A stretch of 64,000 nucleotides of DNA. It comes from PALSA-1444 sp964291045 (lineage in GTDB: Bacteria > Chlamydiota > Chlamydiia > Chlamydiales > Rhabdochlamydiaceae). The translations under genes and the position numbers were made by a program. The notes beneath the pieces were generated by a model that was not told the DNA's origin, searched no databases, and saw only the letters and a program-made list of their open reading frames with translations. The DNA is taken from the NCBI RefSeq assembly GCF_964291045.1, contig NZ_OZ197277.1, forward strand, positions 1,426,001-1,490,000, in the 5' to 3' direction. Shown one piece after another: positions 7,565 through 16,028 of the stretch; position 1 is the first letter of the stretch; every line of letters begins with the position of its first letter.

Positions 7565-10354
7565 TTAATCTATTAACCCTGCTAAGAAAAACGCTCCCCA
7601 TTGACGCGGTTTATTTCGTTCTGTTTTCATCGCCATCAGAACTGATTCCTGTAGAGCTCTTGCTTTACTAAGCCTCGGAGTATCAATCCCTAAATAATGC
7701 CTATAAAAGGTATCCACCATCTTCAGAGTCATATCTCCTTCAGGAAGCGGCCAGTAACTAGCGATTGTCGATTTAGCGCCTGATCCTAGAAAAGACCAAA
7801 CAGGTCCAATACTTCCCTCTTGTTTAAGATTTCCTCTTCCCAAATGACAAGCGCTCATAAAGACAAGATCGGCTTTTAATTTGAGGAGATGTACATCTTT
7901 TGCATGAAGATCACCTGCTAGATATTTGTGATCTGGGGCTAACCTAAAAAGTCCTTCAAAGACCGAGTAAGGGTCATCTAAAGGCTTTTGATTTGCTACT
8001 CCGTGGCCTGCAATATGAATGACTCTAGCATGAGGCGCATGAGTAAAGACATTTCCTACAGTTGCTTCTTCTTGAGTTAAGACTTTTACATCAATATTTT
8101 GCATCAGCCGTGCAATGATATCACGCACTTCAGCTTCAGATTTTTTGAGATTATTATACGCTTCCTGAGGTGTTTTAGGGTTGCCCATCAGAAGAGCCTC
8201 ATTTAAAGGCTCTTTAGGAAGTTGATCTAAAAGAGAGAGAACCTGAATGGAGGGAGCAACTGTTATCGGATAGTTTTCAATGAGATATTGATCTTTCTTA
8301 CGGTTATAAAAAGCCCCAAAAGGAAGATGGGCTAAAAACCCATCTGGAATAAAGGTGAGGGTCTTTCCAGAGCCTGGTAAAGGAATATGCTCTTCTAAAG
8401 GAGCAATGAAGAGGTCATACCAAGAAGAGAGTCTTTCCTCAAAAAATTGACTAGGTTGTTTCGCTCCTTTTACGGGGCGAGTTTTTTCAATCTGATAAGG
8501 AAATGTTTTAAAGATATGATCTAACTCTGAAAAAGCATCTTCTGAAATAGATAAAGAAAATGATTGGATAGGCTGTTGATCACAGGATACAACCCATGCG
8601 TGAACAGACATTACCTTATTATTTACAATATTAAGGGAATAAATTATGAAAGTCGTATCAAGCCTTTCAGCTAAATCCTGCATATCTTGAACTGAAAGAA
8701 GATTAAGATGAAAATCTTGATTCTCTTTTAAATTAAGACGCTCAAATAGAAGAGAAGAGAGGGCTCTGGCACGTCTTGTATCAGAAATTTCTAAAGCCCG
8801 GATGTCTCCTATCTTGAATAACACCTGTTCTAAACCTACATAAGGTTTTGATAGCTCCTCAAATATAGAGATTTGCCACTGAGCCCGTTTTGCATCTTGT
8901 TGCAAAGAGGCGAAGATCTTAATGCTTTGACGGAAATATTTTTCTGCTTGAGAGCATTCTTCTAAAGAATCGTAAGCGCTTCCCAAATTGCAATAAGCTC
9001 CTCCTTCCAAGCCCTTATCTTGAAGCTCTAGAGCAATCTTTAAACTCTTATTATAAAAATCGATGGCTTTACGGATCTCTCCTAGAAAATAATAAGCATT
9101 TCCCAAATTACAATAAGCCCTCTTTTCCCCGCCCCTATCTTGCAGCTCTAGAGCAATCTTTAAAGCCTTTTTATGAAAAGCAATTGCTTTACGGGTCTCT
9201 CCTAAAGAATCATGAGCATTTCCCAAATTGCCATAAGTAACTCCTTCCCAATTTTTATCTTGTAACTCTAGAGCACTCTTTAAACTCTTATTATAGAAAT
9301 CAATCGCTCTGCTATGCTCTCTTAGAGAATCATACGCATTTCCCAAATTAACATAAGCTCTCCCTTCCCTCACCTTATCTTGCAGCTCTAGAGCAATTTT
9401 TAAAGCCTTTTCGTGGAAATTGATTGCTTGATGAATCTCTCCTAAAGAGCGATAAGCATTTCCCAAATGACCATAGGCACGCCCTTCTCCGCCCTTATCT
9501 TGTAGCTTTAGAGCGATCTTTAAATGCTTATCATGAAAATCGATGGCTTTACGGATCTCTCCTAGAGAACCATAAGCATTTCCCAAATTACAATAAGATG
9601 CCCCTTCTCCCTCCTCATCTTGCAGCTCTAAAACAATCTTTAAACGCTTTTCATGAAAATCAATCGCTTTACGGGTCTCTCCTAAAGAACTACAAGCATT
9701 TCCCAAATTGCCATAAGCAAGTCCTTCCCCGCCCTTATCTTGTAGCTCTAAAGCAATCTTTAAACTCTTTTTATAAAAATTAATTGCTTGATGAATCTTT
9801 CCTAGAGAACGATAAGCATTTCCGATATTGCCATAAGCAATTCCTTCCCCGCTTTTATCTTCAAGCTCTAGGGTACTCTTTAAATGTTTTTTATGGAAAT
9901 TGATGGCTTTACGGGCATCTCCTAGAGAATCATAGGCATTTCCCAAATTGCAATAGGCTCTCCCTTCTCCCAGCTTGTGTTTAAACTCTAGCGCAAACTT
10001 CAAATCCCTCTCATACCATGGAATTGCTTTATGATACTCTCCTGACTTATAGTGAATATATCCCGCACGGCTATAGCCTACTGAAAGGGCATCTTCCCTT
10101 GAAATCAGCTTAAAATGACTTCCTTCTTTAAATAGATAGGGCCTATTCGAAATCTCTTGAAACATTGCACTAACAAACCCCTTATAAATTCTTCCTTTCA
10201 TTTCTAGCTCAAATATTGTCTGAATTTTTGCCATGCCCTCTGGTGTTTGATCAGAAAATCTATAGAGCCGGATTTTACCCTTTGAAGCATAAGAAGAAGG
10301 GAGCGATATTTTAATGAGCCCAGCTTCAGTTAAAGATTTTATATGAATGTCCAT
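7565..10354 (-). CDS. TPR-CHAT protein (caspase-like protease fold)
   Basis: The 929-residue protein has three parts. Residues 1-~105 are unique. Then come about ten tetratricopeptide repeats with an exact 40-residue period (120 bp), each with a core like AYGNLGNAYRSLGE followed by KAIDFHEKxLKIALELQD, up to about residue 480. The C-terminal ~290 residues form a CHAT domain, a caspase-HetF-type peptidase: H784 lies in HIAGHG and C836 in FMSACHLGRG, the expected His/Cys dyad. CHAT domains with TPRs are known as proteases in bacterial conflict and cell-death systems (for example the partner of type III-E CRISPR effectors and gasdermin-linked proteases) and in Chlamydiae-like bacteria. No gasdermin-like or CRISPR partner is adjacent. 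The catalytic dyad is intact, so an active protease is likely; its substrate is unknown. Confidence 0.88.
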   Translation of the reverse strand: MDIHIKSLTEAGLIKISLPSSYASKGKIRLYRFSDQTPEGMAKIQTIFELEMKGRIYKGFVSAMFQEISNRPYLFKEGSHFKLISREDALSVGYSRAGYIHYKSGEYHKAIPWYERDLKFALEFKHKLGEGRAYCNLGNAYDSLGDARKAINFHKKHLKSTLELEDKSGEGIAYGNIGNAYRSLGKIHQAINFYKKSLKIALELQDKGGEGLAYGNLGNACSSLGETRKAIDFHEKRLKIVLELQDEEGEGASYCNLGNAYGSLGEIRKAIDFHDKHLKIALKLQDKGGEGRAYGHLGNAYRSLGEIHQAINFHEKALKIALELQDKVREGRAYVNLGNAYDSLREHSRAIDFYNKSLKSALELQDKNWEGVTYGNLGNAHDSLGETRKAIAFHKKALKIALELQDRGGEKRAYCNLGNAYYFLGEIRKAIDFYNKSLKIALELQDKGLEGGAYCNLGSAYDSLEECSQAEKYFRQSIKIFASLQQDAKRAQWQISIFEELSKPYVGLEQVLFKIGDIRALEISDTRRARALSSLLFERLNLKENQDFHLNLLSVQDMQDLAERLDTTFIIYSLNIVNNKVMSVHAWVVSCDQQPIQSFSLSISEDAFSELDHIFKTFPYQIEKTRPVKGAKQPSQFFEERLSSWYDLFIAPLEEHIPLPGSGKTLTFIPDGFLAHLPFGAFYNRKKDQYLIENYPITVAPSIQVLSLLDQLPKEPLNEALLMGNPKTPQEAYNNLKKSEAEVRDIIARLMQNIDVKVLTQEEATVGNVFTHAPHARVIHIAGHGVANQKPLDDPYSVFEGLFRLAPDHKYLAGDLHAKDVHLLKLKADLVFMSACHLGRGNLKQEGSIGPVWSFLGSGAKSTIASYWPLPEGDMTLKMVDTFYRHYLGIDTPRLSKARALQESVLMAMKTERNKPRQWGAFFLAGLID
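8941..10020 (-). repeat. About nine 120-bp repeats coding for TPRs
   Basis: The phrase GCATTTCCCAAATT (or a near match) recurs exactly every 120 bases at the same phase, each copy coding one 40-residue TPR unit. Copies differ by scattered substitutions; the one near 9810 is the most diverged. They lie inside the TPR-CHAT gene. Confidence 0.85.
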
Positions 10355-10801
10355 CTTAACCCTCTGATCACTTGAATAAAAAAATACTATGAAATGCCCC
10401 TGCTATTTAATCAAGGTCTTTTTTAGCTCTAAAAAATAGGAACGGTAAAAGATTTATCCTGTGAAGCATGATTCACACATATCTTCTGATTTTCTGTTTA
10501 AGCTTAACTACCTTAAATATCTTGGAGTGCCGTGATTGCTACTACAAAGAATTTTAGACCCTTGAATCAAGAAGACCGTTAAACACATTTACACCCTATT
10601 TCTTCTTATCAAGAGAACTCTCTAAATCGTGACTCAATCATTAGAATAAGCTTAGGTATTTTTTTCCTCCTTTTCAATGCGGCGCGTCCTTTTTATTCAA
10701 AGCTCTGCTTTTTTATTTGCAATCTCTAATGGATTGATTATCATGCCATCTCTTCTTCTTTTTATTGTTACAAACGCTTTTTATTTACAAATTGTTTTAA
10801 T
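10355..10801. other. Intergenic region, no convincing gene
   Basis: Divergent spacer between the TPR-CHAT gene and the small coiled-coil gene. One 59-codon frame (from 10677) lacks a ribosome site and runs through the sigma-54 site, so I do not call it. The spacer must carry the TPR-CHAT promoter, which I cannot locate. Confidence 0.5.
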
Positions 10802-10818
10802 TTGGCACACTTTTTGCA
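10802..10818 (+). promoter_or_regulatory. Sigma-54 (RpoN) -24/-12 promoter
   Basis: TTGGCACACTTTTTGCA matches 15 of 17 positions of the consensus YTGGCACGRNNNTTGCW, including the essential GG (10804-10805) and GC (10816-10817) at the required 10-base spacing. The predicted transcription start is near 10829, about 50 bases before the ATG of the small gene at 10879. Chlamydiae encode one sigma-54 with an AtoC-type activator (known from Chlamydia). No activator-binding repeat is recognisable upstream. The site is a sequence match only. Confidence 0.75.
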
Positions 10819-10878
10819 TCAAATACAGTATCAAGAAATGTTTCTTCAGATAAAAAAAATCATCAAAAGGAGATAATT

Positions 10879-11067
10879 ATGGGAAAAGAGTTCTTACAAA
10901 GAAGGTTATCAGAGCTTGAAACGATTAATGATCAACTTGTTGCAGAGCTCAATTATCTTGATCATCTTTTAAGACAAATTGGTTTTGAAGATGGACTCAT
11001 GACACTTAAGTTTGCGGCGCAAGAATTATTACAAGAAGAAAACAAAAAAGATGAAAAAATTGAATAA
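10879..11067 (+). CDS. Small coiled-coil protein, predicted sigma-54-dependent
   Basis: A 62-residue protein preceded by a strong ribosome site AAGGAGATAATT. It is almost entirely helical with heptad-like spacing (RLSELETINDQLVAELNYLDHLLRQI) and highly charged, suggesting a small coiled coil or chaperone-like bundle. It is not a family I recognise. The near-consensus sigma-54 promoter 50 bases upstream and the strong ribosome site support a real gene. The next gene follows by 30 bases and is probably in the same transcript. Type III secretion chaperone or regulator is conceivable but unproven. Confidence 0.75.
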   Translation: MGKEFLQRRLSELETINDQLVAELNYLDHLLRQIGFEDGLMTLKFAAQELLQEENKKDEKIE

Positions 11068-11097
11068 AAACCACATTAACTATAAAATTAACTCCCT

Positions 11098-11934
11098 ATG
11101 ATAGACATTACAGTTTTTGGTGATTATTTTCGCAGTCACAATCACCACTATTGGGATGGATCAAAGGGAGTAATTAAAACACTATTAAAAATCACATTTG
11201 CAATTGCTGTTATCTATACACTTGGAAAACTCTTTTCTAAAATCTACCGATCTCTTTTACCCCCTTCTCTTCCACCGCCACCCTCAATCACAGGAAAGCT
11301 CCCCCCACGTTCTAGAGCCTCTTCTCTCTCTTCTCAAGCTCCTGCTGCCCCTCCTGTCATTAAAACTCCCCTGCAAACGCAGCTCTACACCCTTATCCCT
11401 AAGAATCTCTCTCCTTGTCCCATCATGCGAGATCGCATAGAAAATAGCGTGAACTTTGCGAACTATTTTTATAAAGAAATATTAAGAGGAGACCGTATTC
11501 AAGATGGTATTATTCAAGGAAACTCTTTTTCCTTTAATTATGAACACTCTTTAAAAATCCCCTTAAAAAAGGTGCCTGAAAAAATCACAGAAGCGCTCTC
11601 TTTACCAGAGCTTCAAGCAAAACAGACGTGCTTTGATCCTTACTCTTGTATTTTTGAGCTCGATCAAGAGCTCTCAGGAGAGATTCACTATACAGAGTCA
11701 GCCATTGAATTTCATTTTTTCCCTGAATCTGCCTTTCTTTTAGAAGGCCATACGTTAATTGGACACTTAAAATCCTTAACACTTCCCTATGACGCCTCAC
11801 AGCTAGTTGAGCTAGAACTCGATTACAAAATGGCTGGAATGTGGCCTGACAAAGACATTGTAAAGCTGATCTTTACAGCGCAAGAGTGGATTGCGATCTT
11901 TGATTACAACCTCTTTCCTCACCACTACATCTAA
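11098..11934 (+). CDS. Hypothetical single-pass membrane protein
   Basis: The 278-residue protein has one membrane segment (about residues 23-43, GVIKTLLKITFAIAVIYTLG), then a proline-rich linker (PPSLPPPPS) and a folded C-terminal domain of ~190 residues that I do not recognise. The domain has alternating hydrophobic strands (for example SFSFNYEHSLKIPL) and looks beta-rich. No clear ribosome site precedes the ATG; it may be translated by coupling to the small gene ending 30 bases upstream, in which case both depend on the sigma-54 promoter. Its end overlaps the convergent SNF2 gene by 4 bases. Confidence 0.7.
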   Translation: MIDITVFGDYFRSHNHHYWDGSKGVIKTLLKITFAIAVIYTLGKLFSKIYRSLLPPSLPPPPSITGKLPPRSRASSLSSQAPAAPPVIKTPLQTQLYTLIPKNLSPCPIMRDRIENSVNFANYFYKEILRGDRIQDGIIQGNSFSFNYEHSLKIPLKKVPEKITEALSLPELQAKQTCFDPYSCIFELDQELSGEIHYTESAIEFHFFPESAFLLEGHTLIGHLKSLTLPYDASQLVELELDYKMAGMWPDKDIVKLIFTAQEWIAIFDYNLFPHHYI

Positions 11935-14240
11935 AGCTCTAAAAGCTCTTTAATCTCTTGAAAAGAGATGTTTTCTAAATTTAAGTCCTCTTTACTCCAC
12001 AGCTCATGAGCAAGCTCTTCTTTTTTCGCTTGAAGCGTTAAAATCTTGGATTCAATGGAGTGATTTAAGATGTATTTACGCGCAATCACACGCTTTGTTT
12101 GCCCAATGCGGTGCGCTCTATCAATGGCTTGTGCTTCAATGGCGCTATTCCACCAAGGATCGTAGAGAAACACATAATCTGCAGATTGAAGGTTAAGTCC
12201 CACACCTCCGGCTTTTAAACTGATGAGGAAAATAGAGGTATGAGGATCATGTTGAAATTGACTGACTGCTGACTCTTTATCCTGAGTTGAGCCGTCAAGA
12301 TAGGCATATTTTAATCCTTTACTTTGAAGCGCTTCTCCCATCTTTTTTAACAGCGTAGTAAATTGACTATAAAGTAGCACTTTATGTCCACTATAGACAG
12401 CTTCTTCAAGGTCGATGAGCACTTGATTAAACTTCGCTCCTTCTCCTTTAAACTCTGGATATACAAGAGAAGGGTGGCAGCAGTGCTGCCTTAATCTTAA
12501 AATGAGCTCTAAAATCTCGAGGGTTTTCATCCCTTGAGAGGGTTCTTGAAGAGCCTGAGTGATTTCTTTCTTCCTGCTTTGTAAAAGGTGCTCATAAGAG
12601 GCAAACTCTTCTTCAGAAGGGTCCACTTCAACCAGCTGCATCATCTTTTCAGGAAGCTCTAAATTCACGCTCTCTTTTGTTCTCCGTAAGATGAAAGGTT
12701 TCATCTTTTTGTAGATGGTTTGAGAAGAGGGAGAATCAAAGGTTTGATCTGGCATGAGAAACTGAAAGAGAGACAAAATATCTGTGATATGATTTTCAAT
12801 GGGCGTTCCTGTGATAGCTAGTCTAAAATGAGCTTTTAAAGAACAGACGGCTTGCATCACTTGTGTGGATCTATTTTTAATCATTTGCGCTTCATCTAAT
12901 ATGACAGCCTCAAAGGGTATTTGCTGTAATAAAAGAAGATCTCGCCGAAGAGTTGCGTATGAGGTTAAAATGAGAGGGTGTTTTTGAAGCTCTTCAATGC
13001 TCTTATCCCTTCCCCCGCCTTGATGTACATACACCTCTTGAGACGGAATAAATTGATGGATTTGATTTTTCCATAAAGAGAGGAGAGTTACTGGCATCAC
13101 AATTAAAATAGGGCCCTTTATCACCGTTAAAAAGGCAAGGGTTTGAATGGTCTTACCTAACCCCATTTCATCTGCTAAAAGCCCTGAAAAACCGCTCCTA
13201 TAGAGAAAATAGAGCCAGTTAACCCCTTTTTGCTGATAAGGAAAGAGCTCTCCTTGAAAATGGGGAGGCATTGTAACATGTTCCCACGCCATTTCCTTGT
13301 AACAAGAAGGGAGCTCTACAACCTCTTCTAAAAGCCCGATCATGCTTTTTTTAAACCGTAATCCCCCCTTAACCTTTTCTCCGGCATTTAACACCTGAAA
13401 ACTCTCAGGAAGATCTAAAAGCCCTACATGGTGAGGGGATAAATTAATCCACCGCGTATGCTTTTCAAAAGAGCCCTCGATCTTTTCAATATTCATGGAG
13501 TATGATCCAAATCCAAGCGTTCCTCTCAGTAAAATGGCTTGATCAAGATCGATTGATTCAAGTTCACTAGATGTTTGCCTAACGATAAGTTTTTTTTGAT
13601 AATCAATCACTTTCCACCCGAGATCAATGAGAAAAGAAAGACTCTTACCCACCTGGTCTAACGGGCAAAAATAAAAGGACTCACCCACCCTTTTACGGTA
13701 AAACCCTGTCTCTAAAAGATCCGTTTCCCAAGATTTCTCCTCTTCTGCTAATTGCTGACCTTGAGCCATCACTTCTCCCCACTCTCCGTAATCAAAGCGT
13801 AAATTTGCAAATCCCCCTGTCTTATCTGTGAGTTCTAAAAGTGGAAGAGGAGACGGTTTTAAGCTTAAAATAGGTTCTTGAAAAACGAGGGGAAAATCTT
13901 GATTTTTGAGCTCCTCAAGCTGTTTGGGAGATAAAGGAGCTAAGAGCTCTTGACACCGCCTCACAACAGTAAACGCATCAGGATCTTCCCAAAACCGAAA
14001 CACCCCTCCCTCTAGGGCTCCAAAAGGGGTGGTGAGCTCAAAGGTAGAAACTTTTTCTCTTCTTGCTCCCACATGGATAAAAGGGGTCAGGGTAAACTGC
14101 CCCTCCTTTTTCATCACATCCACTGTGACGGTGAGCTTTAAAAAAGGGTCTAACACAACCTTTTTTCCTTGCCATGTGAGAAGGCGCCCTTTTGCTAACT
14201 CTTGAATCTTGAGATAGGGCCCTTGAAGAAGCACTTCCAT
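11931..14240 (-). CDS. SNF2/SWI2-family helicase-like ATPase
   Basis: The 769-residue protein contains all SNF2 motifs in order: Walker A ADEMGLGKT (K363), Walker B VILDEAQ (D449), ITGTP, the C-lobe LLYSQFT, SLKAGGVGLNLQSADYV and finally QAIDRAHRIGQTKRV with the arginine finger. The ~340 residues before the ATPase correspond to the N-terminal extension of bacterial SNF2 proteins. SNF2 enzymes translocate on duplex DNA and remodel protein-DNA complexes; chlamydiae carry such proteins (CT555 and CT708 from memory), perhaps acting on RNA polymerase or histone-like proteins. It starts 5 bases downstream of the trhO stop and is probably cotranscribed with it. Confidence 0.92.
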   Translation of the reverse strand: MEVLLQGPYLKIQELAKGRLLTWQGKKVVLDPFLKLTVTVDVMKKEGQFTLTPFIHVGARREKVSTFELTTPFGALEGGVFRFWEDPDAFTVVRRCQELLAPLSPKQLEELKNQDFPLVFQEPILSLKPSPLPLLELTDKTGGFANLRFDYGEWGEVMAQGQQLAEEEKSWETDLLETGFYRKRVGESFYFCPLDQVGKSLSFLIDLGWKVIDYQKKLIVRQTSSELESIDLDQAILLRGTLGFGSYSMNIEKIEGSFEKHTRWINLSPHHVGLLDLPESFQVLNAGEKVKGGLRFKKSMIGLLEEVVELPSCYKEMAWEHVTMPPHFQGELFPYQQKGVNWLYFLYRSGFSGLLADEMGLGKTIQTLAFLTVIKGPILIVMPVTLLSLWKNQIHQFIPSQEVYVHQGGGRDKSIEELQKHPLILTSYATLRRDLLLLQQIPFEAVILDEAQMIKNRSTQVMQAVCSLKAHFRLAITGTPIENHITDILSLFQFLMPDQTFDSPSSQTIYKKMKPFILRRTKESVNLELPEKMMQLVEVDPSEEEFASYEHLLQSRKKEITQALQEPSQGMKTLEILELILRLRQHCCHPSLVYPEFKGEGAKFNQVLIDLEEAVYSGHKVLLYSQFTTLLKKMGEALQSKGLKYAYLDGSTQDKESAVSQFQHDPHTSIFLISLKAGGVGLNLQSADYVFLYDPWWNSAIEAQAIDRAHRIGQTKRVIARKYILNHSIESKILTLQAKKEELAHELWSKEDLNLENISFQEIKELLEL

Positions 14241-14245
14241 AGATT

Positions 14246-15193
14246 TTAAGAAGAGTGTTCTTGAGAGAGCTCTGCCAGCCTTTGAAAAGGTTTTGGCCTC
14301 TCTTGAGGGATAAAGGCTCTAACTCTTGGAGCTAAAGTACAGGTCTTAGAGCAGCACCCTTTTTCTTTTTCTGCACAGGCGTGACACGCTAAGAAAAGGT
14401 TGTTGCAATCCATATTAGCGCAGTTAAAATACATATCAGAAAGAGCGTGACAGGTGTGACAGTGGCTAATGATTTCTTCAGGATGATTTTCTGATATGGG
14501 AACTGAGAGCCTATCGTCAAAAACAAAGAGTTTTCCTCTCCAGTGATCCACACCCTCTTCCATGCCGTATTTAATGATGCCCCCTTGAAGCTGATACACT
14601 TCATCAAATCCTTTCGCTTTCATGAGAGCTGAATACAGCTCACACCGTATACCCCCTGTGCAATACATCATCACTTTGGTTTTTTTAGGGTCTTTGGTTT
14701 CTTTGAGCGCATCGACATAGTCAGGAAATTCTCTAAAGGTATTTAGCTGCGGGAGCTCTGCCCCTTCAAAATGGCCAATATCCCACTCATATTGGTTTCT
14801 CACATCGATTAAAATGGTCTCTTCATCTTTAGAAGCTAGCATGTTTTTCCACTCTTCAGGAGAGAGATGCGTGCCTGTTTGAGAAAGATCAGCCGGATAA
14901 TCAAGAGCTACTAACTGCGTTTTTAGTTTTACCGTTTGTCTGGGGAAACAGTGCTCATGCCATGAGTGAATCTTAAACTCCGTGTCTTTAAACCTGGGGT
15001 CATTTCTCATCCACTCCATGTATTCTTCAGCAGCTTGTAAAGAGGCGCTCATCTGACCATTAATCCCTTCATGAGAGATGTAGATTCTTGACCGGATATC
15101 TCTTGTTAAGAAAAACTTTTTATGCCGAACGACATCATGGGCTGGATCTTCCAGAGGTGTAAAGTTATAATAAGCTAAGACACAATATTTCAT
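14246..15193 (-). CDS. trhO: tRNA uridine(34) hydroxylase TrhO (rhodanese-like)
   Basis: The 315-residue protein has the UPF0176/YceA layout: an N-terminal acylphosphatase-like domain (about residues 1-95), a rhodanese domain with the active loop YCTGGIRCE (C178), and a cysteine-rich C-terminal zinc region (CHTCHALSDMYFNC, CNNLFLACHAC, CCSKTC). TrhO hydroxylates uridine 34 of certain tRNAs in an oxygen-dependent way. The length is typical. The SNF2 gene follows within a few bases. No clear ribosome site is seen at the start. Confidence 0.92.
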   Translation of the reverse strand: MKYCVLAYYNFTPLEDPAHDVVRHKKFFLTRDIRSRIYISHEGINGQMSASLQAAEEYMEWMRNDPRFKDTEFKIHSWHEHCFPRQTVKLKTQLVALDYPADLSQTGTHLSPEEWKNMLASKDEETILIDVRNQYEWDIGHFEGAELPQLNTFREFPDYVDALKETKDPKKTKVMMYCTGGIRCELYSALMKAKGFDEVYQLQGGIIKYGMEEGVDHWRGKLFVFDDRLSVPISENHPEEIISHCHTCHALSDMYFNCANMDCNNLFLACHACAEKEKGCCSKTCTLAPRVRAFIPQERPKPFQRLAELSQEHSS

Positions 15194-15326
15194 AAGGAAG
15201 TATTATAAGACTTCTCCCCTCTTCTGACAAGATGCGTGAAAGAAAAGATGTTTTGCTCTTGTGAAAAAAAGTGATTCTCAACTACCATGGTATTCTTTAA
15301 GTGAATGTTATTGATCTGGAGCAACA

Positions 15327-15947
15327 ATGGTACGTTATACCGGCCCTAAAAATCGCATCGCCCGCCGCTTTGGCGTCAATATTTTCGGGCGTGCACGCAA
15401 TCCTCTTCTTCATAAAGCATCCCCACCGGGTGTTCATGGAGCAAAGAGAAAGAAGAAGTCTGATTTCGGCTTACAGTTAGATGAGAAACAAAAACTCAAA
15501 GCTGTTTACGGAATGTTAACTCAAAAGCAACTCGTCCGTTACTATAAAGAAGCTTTAAACAAAAAAGGCGTAACTGCTCATCTGTTTATCCGCCGTTTAG
15601 AGTGCCGTTTAGATAACGTTGTGTATAGACTCCGTCTAGCTCCTACTATTTTTGCAGCGCAGCAAATCGTGTCTCATGGACATGTTCTTGTGAACGGCAA
15701 AAAAGTTGACAGACGTTCATTTGAAGTGAAGCCTGGAATGGTGATTTCTTTAAAGCCAAAAGCTCAACATCTTGAAGTTGTAAAACAGTCTGTTGAAAAC
15801 ACAGCACGTGAAGTGCCAGGTTACGCAGAACTAGACGCTGCAAGCTTTAGCGGAAAATTGGTGAGTGAACCTCATATCGACCAAATCCCTTTCCCTCTTC
15901 CGATTAATATTCCTCTTGTTTGTGAACACTTAGCTCACACAAGTTAA
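15327..15947 (+). CDS. rpsD: 30S ribosomal protein S4
   Basis: The 206-residue protein starts MVRYTGPKNRIARRFG and has the S4 RNA-binding domain (about residues 95-160, FIRRLECRLDNVVYRLR, HGHVLVNGKKVDRRS). It lacks the N-terminal zinc cysteines, so it is a C-minus form. A GGAGC ribosome site precedes the ATG. S4 nucleates 16S rRNA folding. In Chlamydia rpsD is next to nfo and murJ (from memory); here those two are 16 kb away, so the block has been split. Confidence 0.97.
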   Translation: MVRYTGPKNRIARRFGVNIFGRARNPLLHKASPPGVHGAKRKKKSDFGLQLDEKQKLKAVYGMLTQKQLVRYYKEALNKKGVTAHLFIRRLECRLDNVVYRLRLAPTIFAAQQIVSHGHVLVNGKKVDRRSFEVKPGMVISLKPKAQHLEVVKQSVENTAREVPGYAELDAASFSGKLVSEPHIDQIPFPLPINIPLVCEHLAHTS

Positions 15948-15965
15948 GAAGTTATATCTTTATTT

Positions 15966-16009
15966 AACCCTTTCATGCCAAGAATTTTCCCTCCTGGCAT
16001 GAAGGGGTT
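15966..16009. terminator. Bidirectional terminator between rpsD and acnA
   Basis: A 15-bp inverted repeat (AACCCTTTCATGCCA / TGGCATGAAGGGGTT, one G-T pair) with a 14-base loop sits between the convergent rpsD and acnA genes; T-rich sequence follows on the plus strand. Confidence 0.8.
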
Positions 16010-16028
16010 AATGCTTTTTACCCCTTTT

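Noticed and set aside
9424..9783. 119-codon open frame opposite the TPR repeats
   Set aside because: It mirrors the repeat structure of the minus-strand TPR gene; shadow frame.
10677..10856. 59-codon hydrophobic frame upstream of the sigma-54 site
   Set aside because: It has no ribosome site (the upstream bases are CCTCC, the wrong sense) and runs through the promoter, so translation is unlikely.
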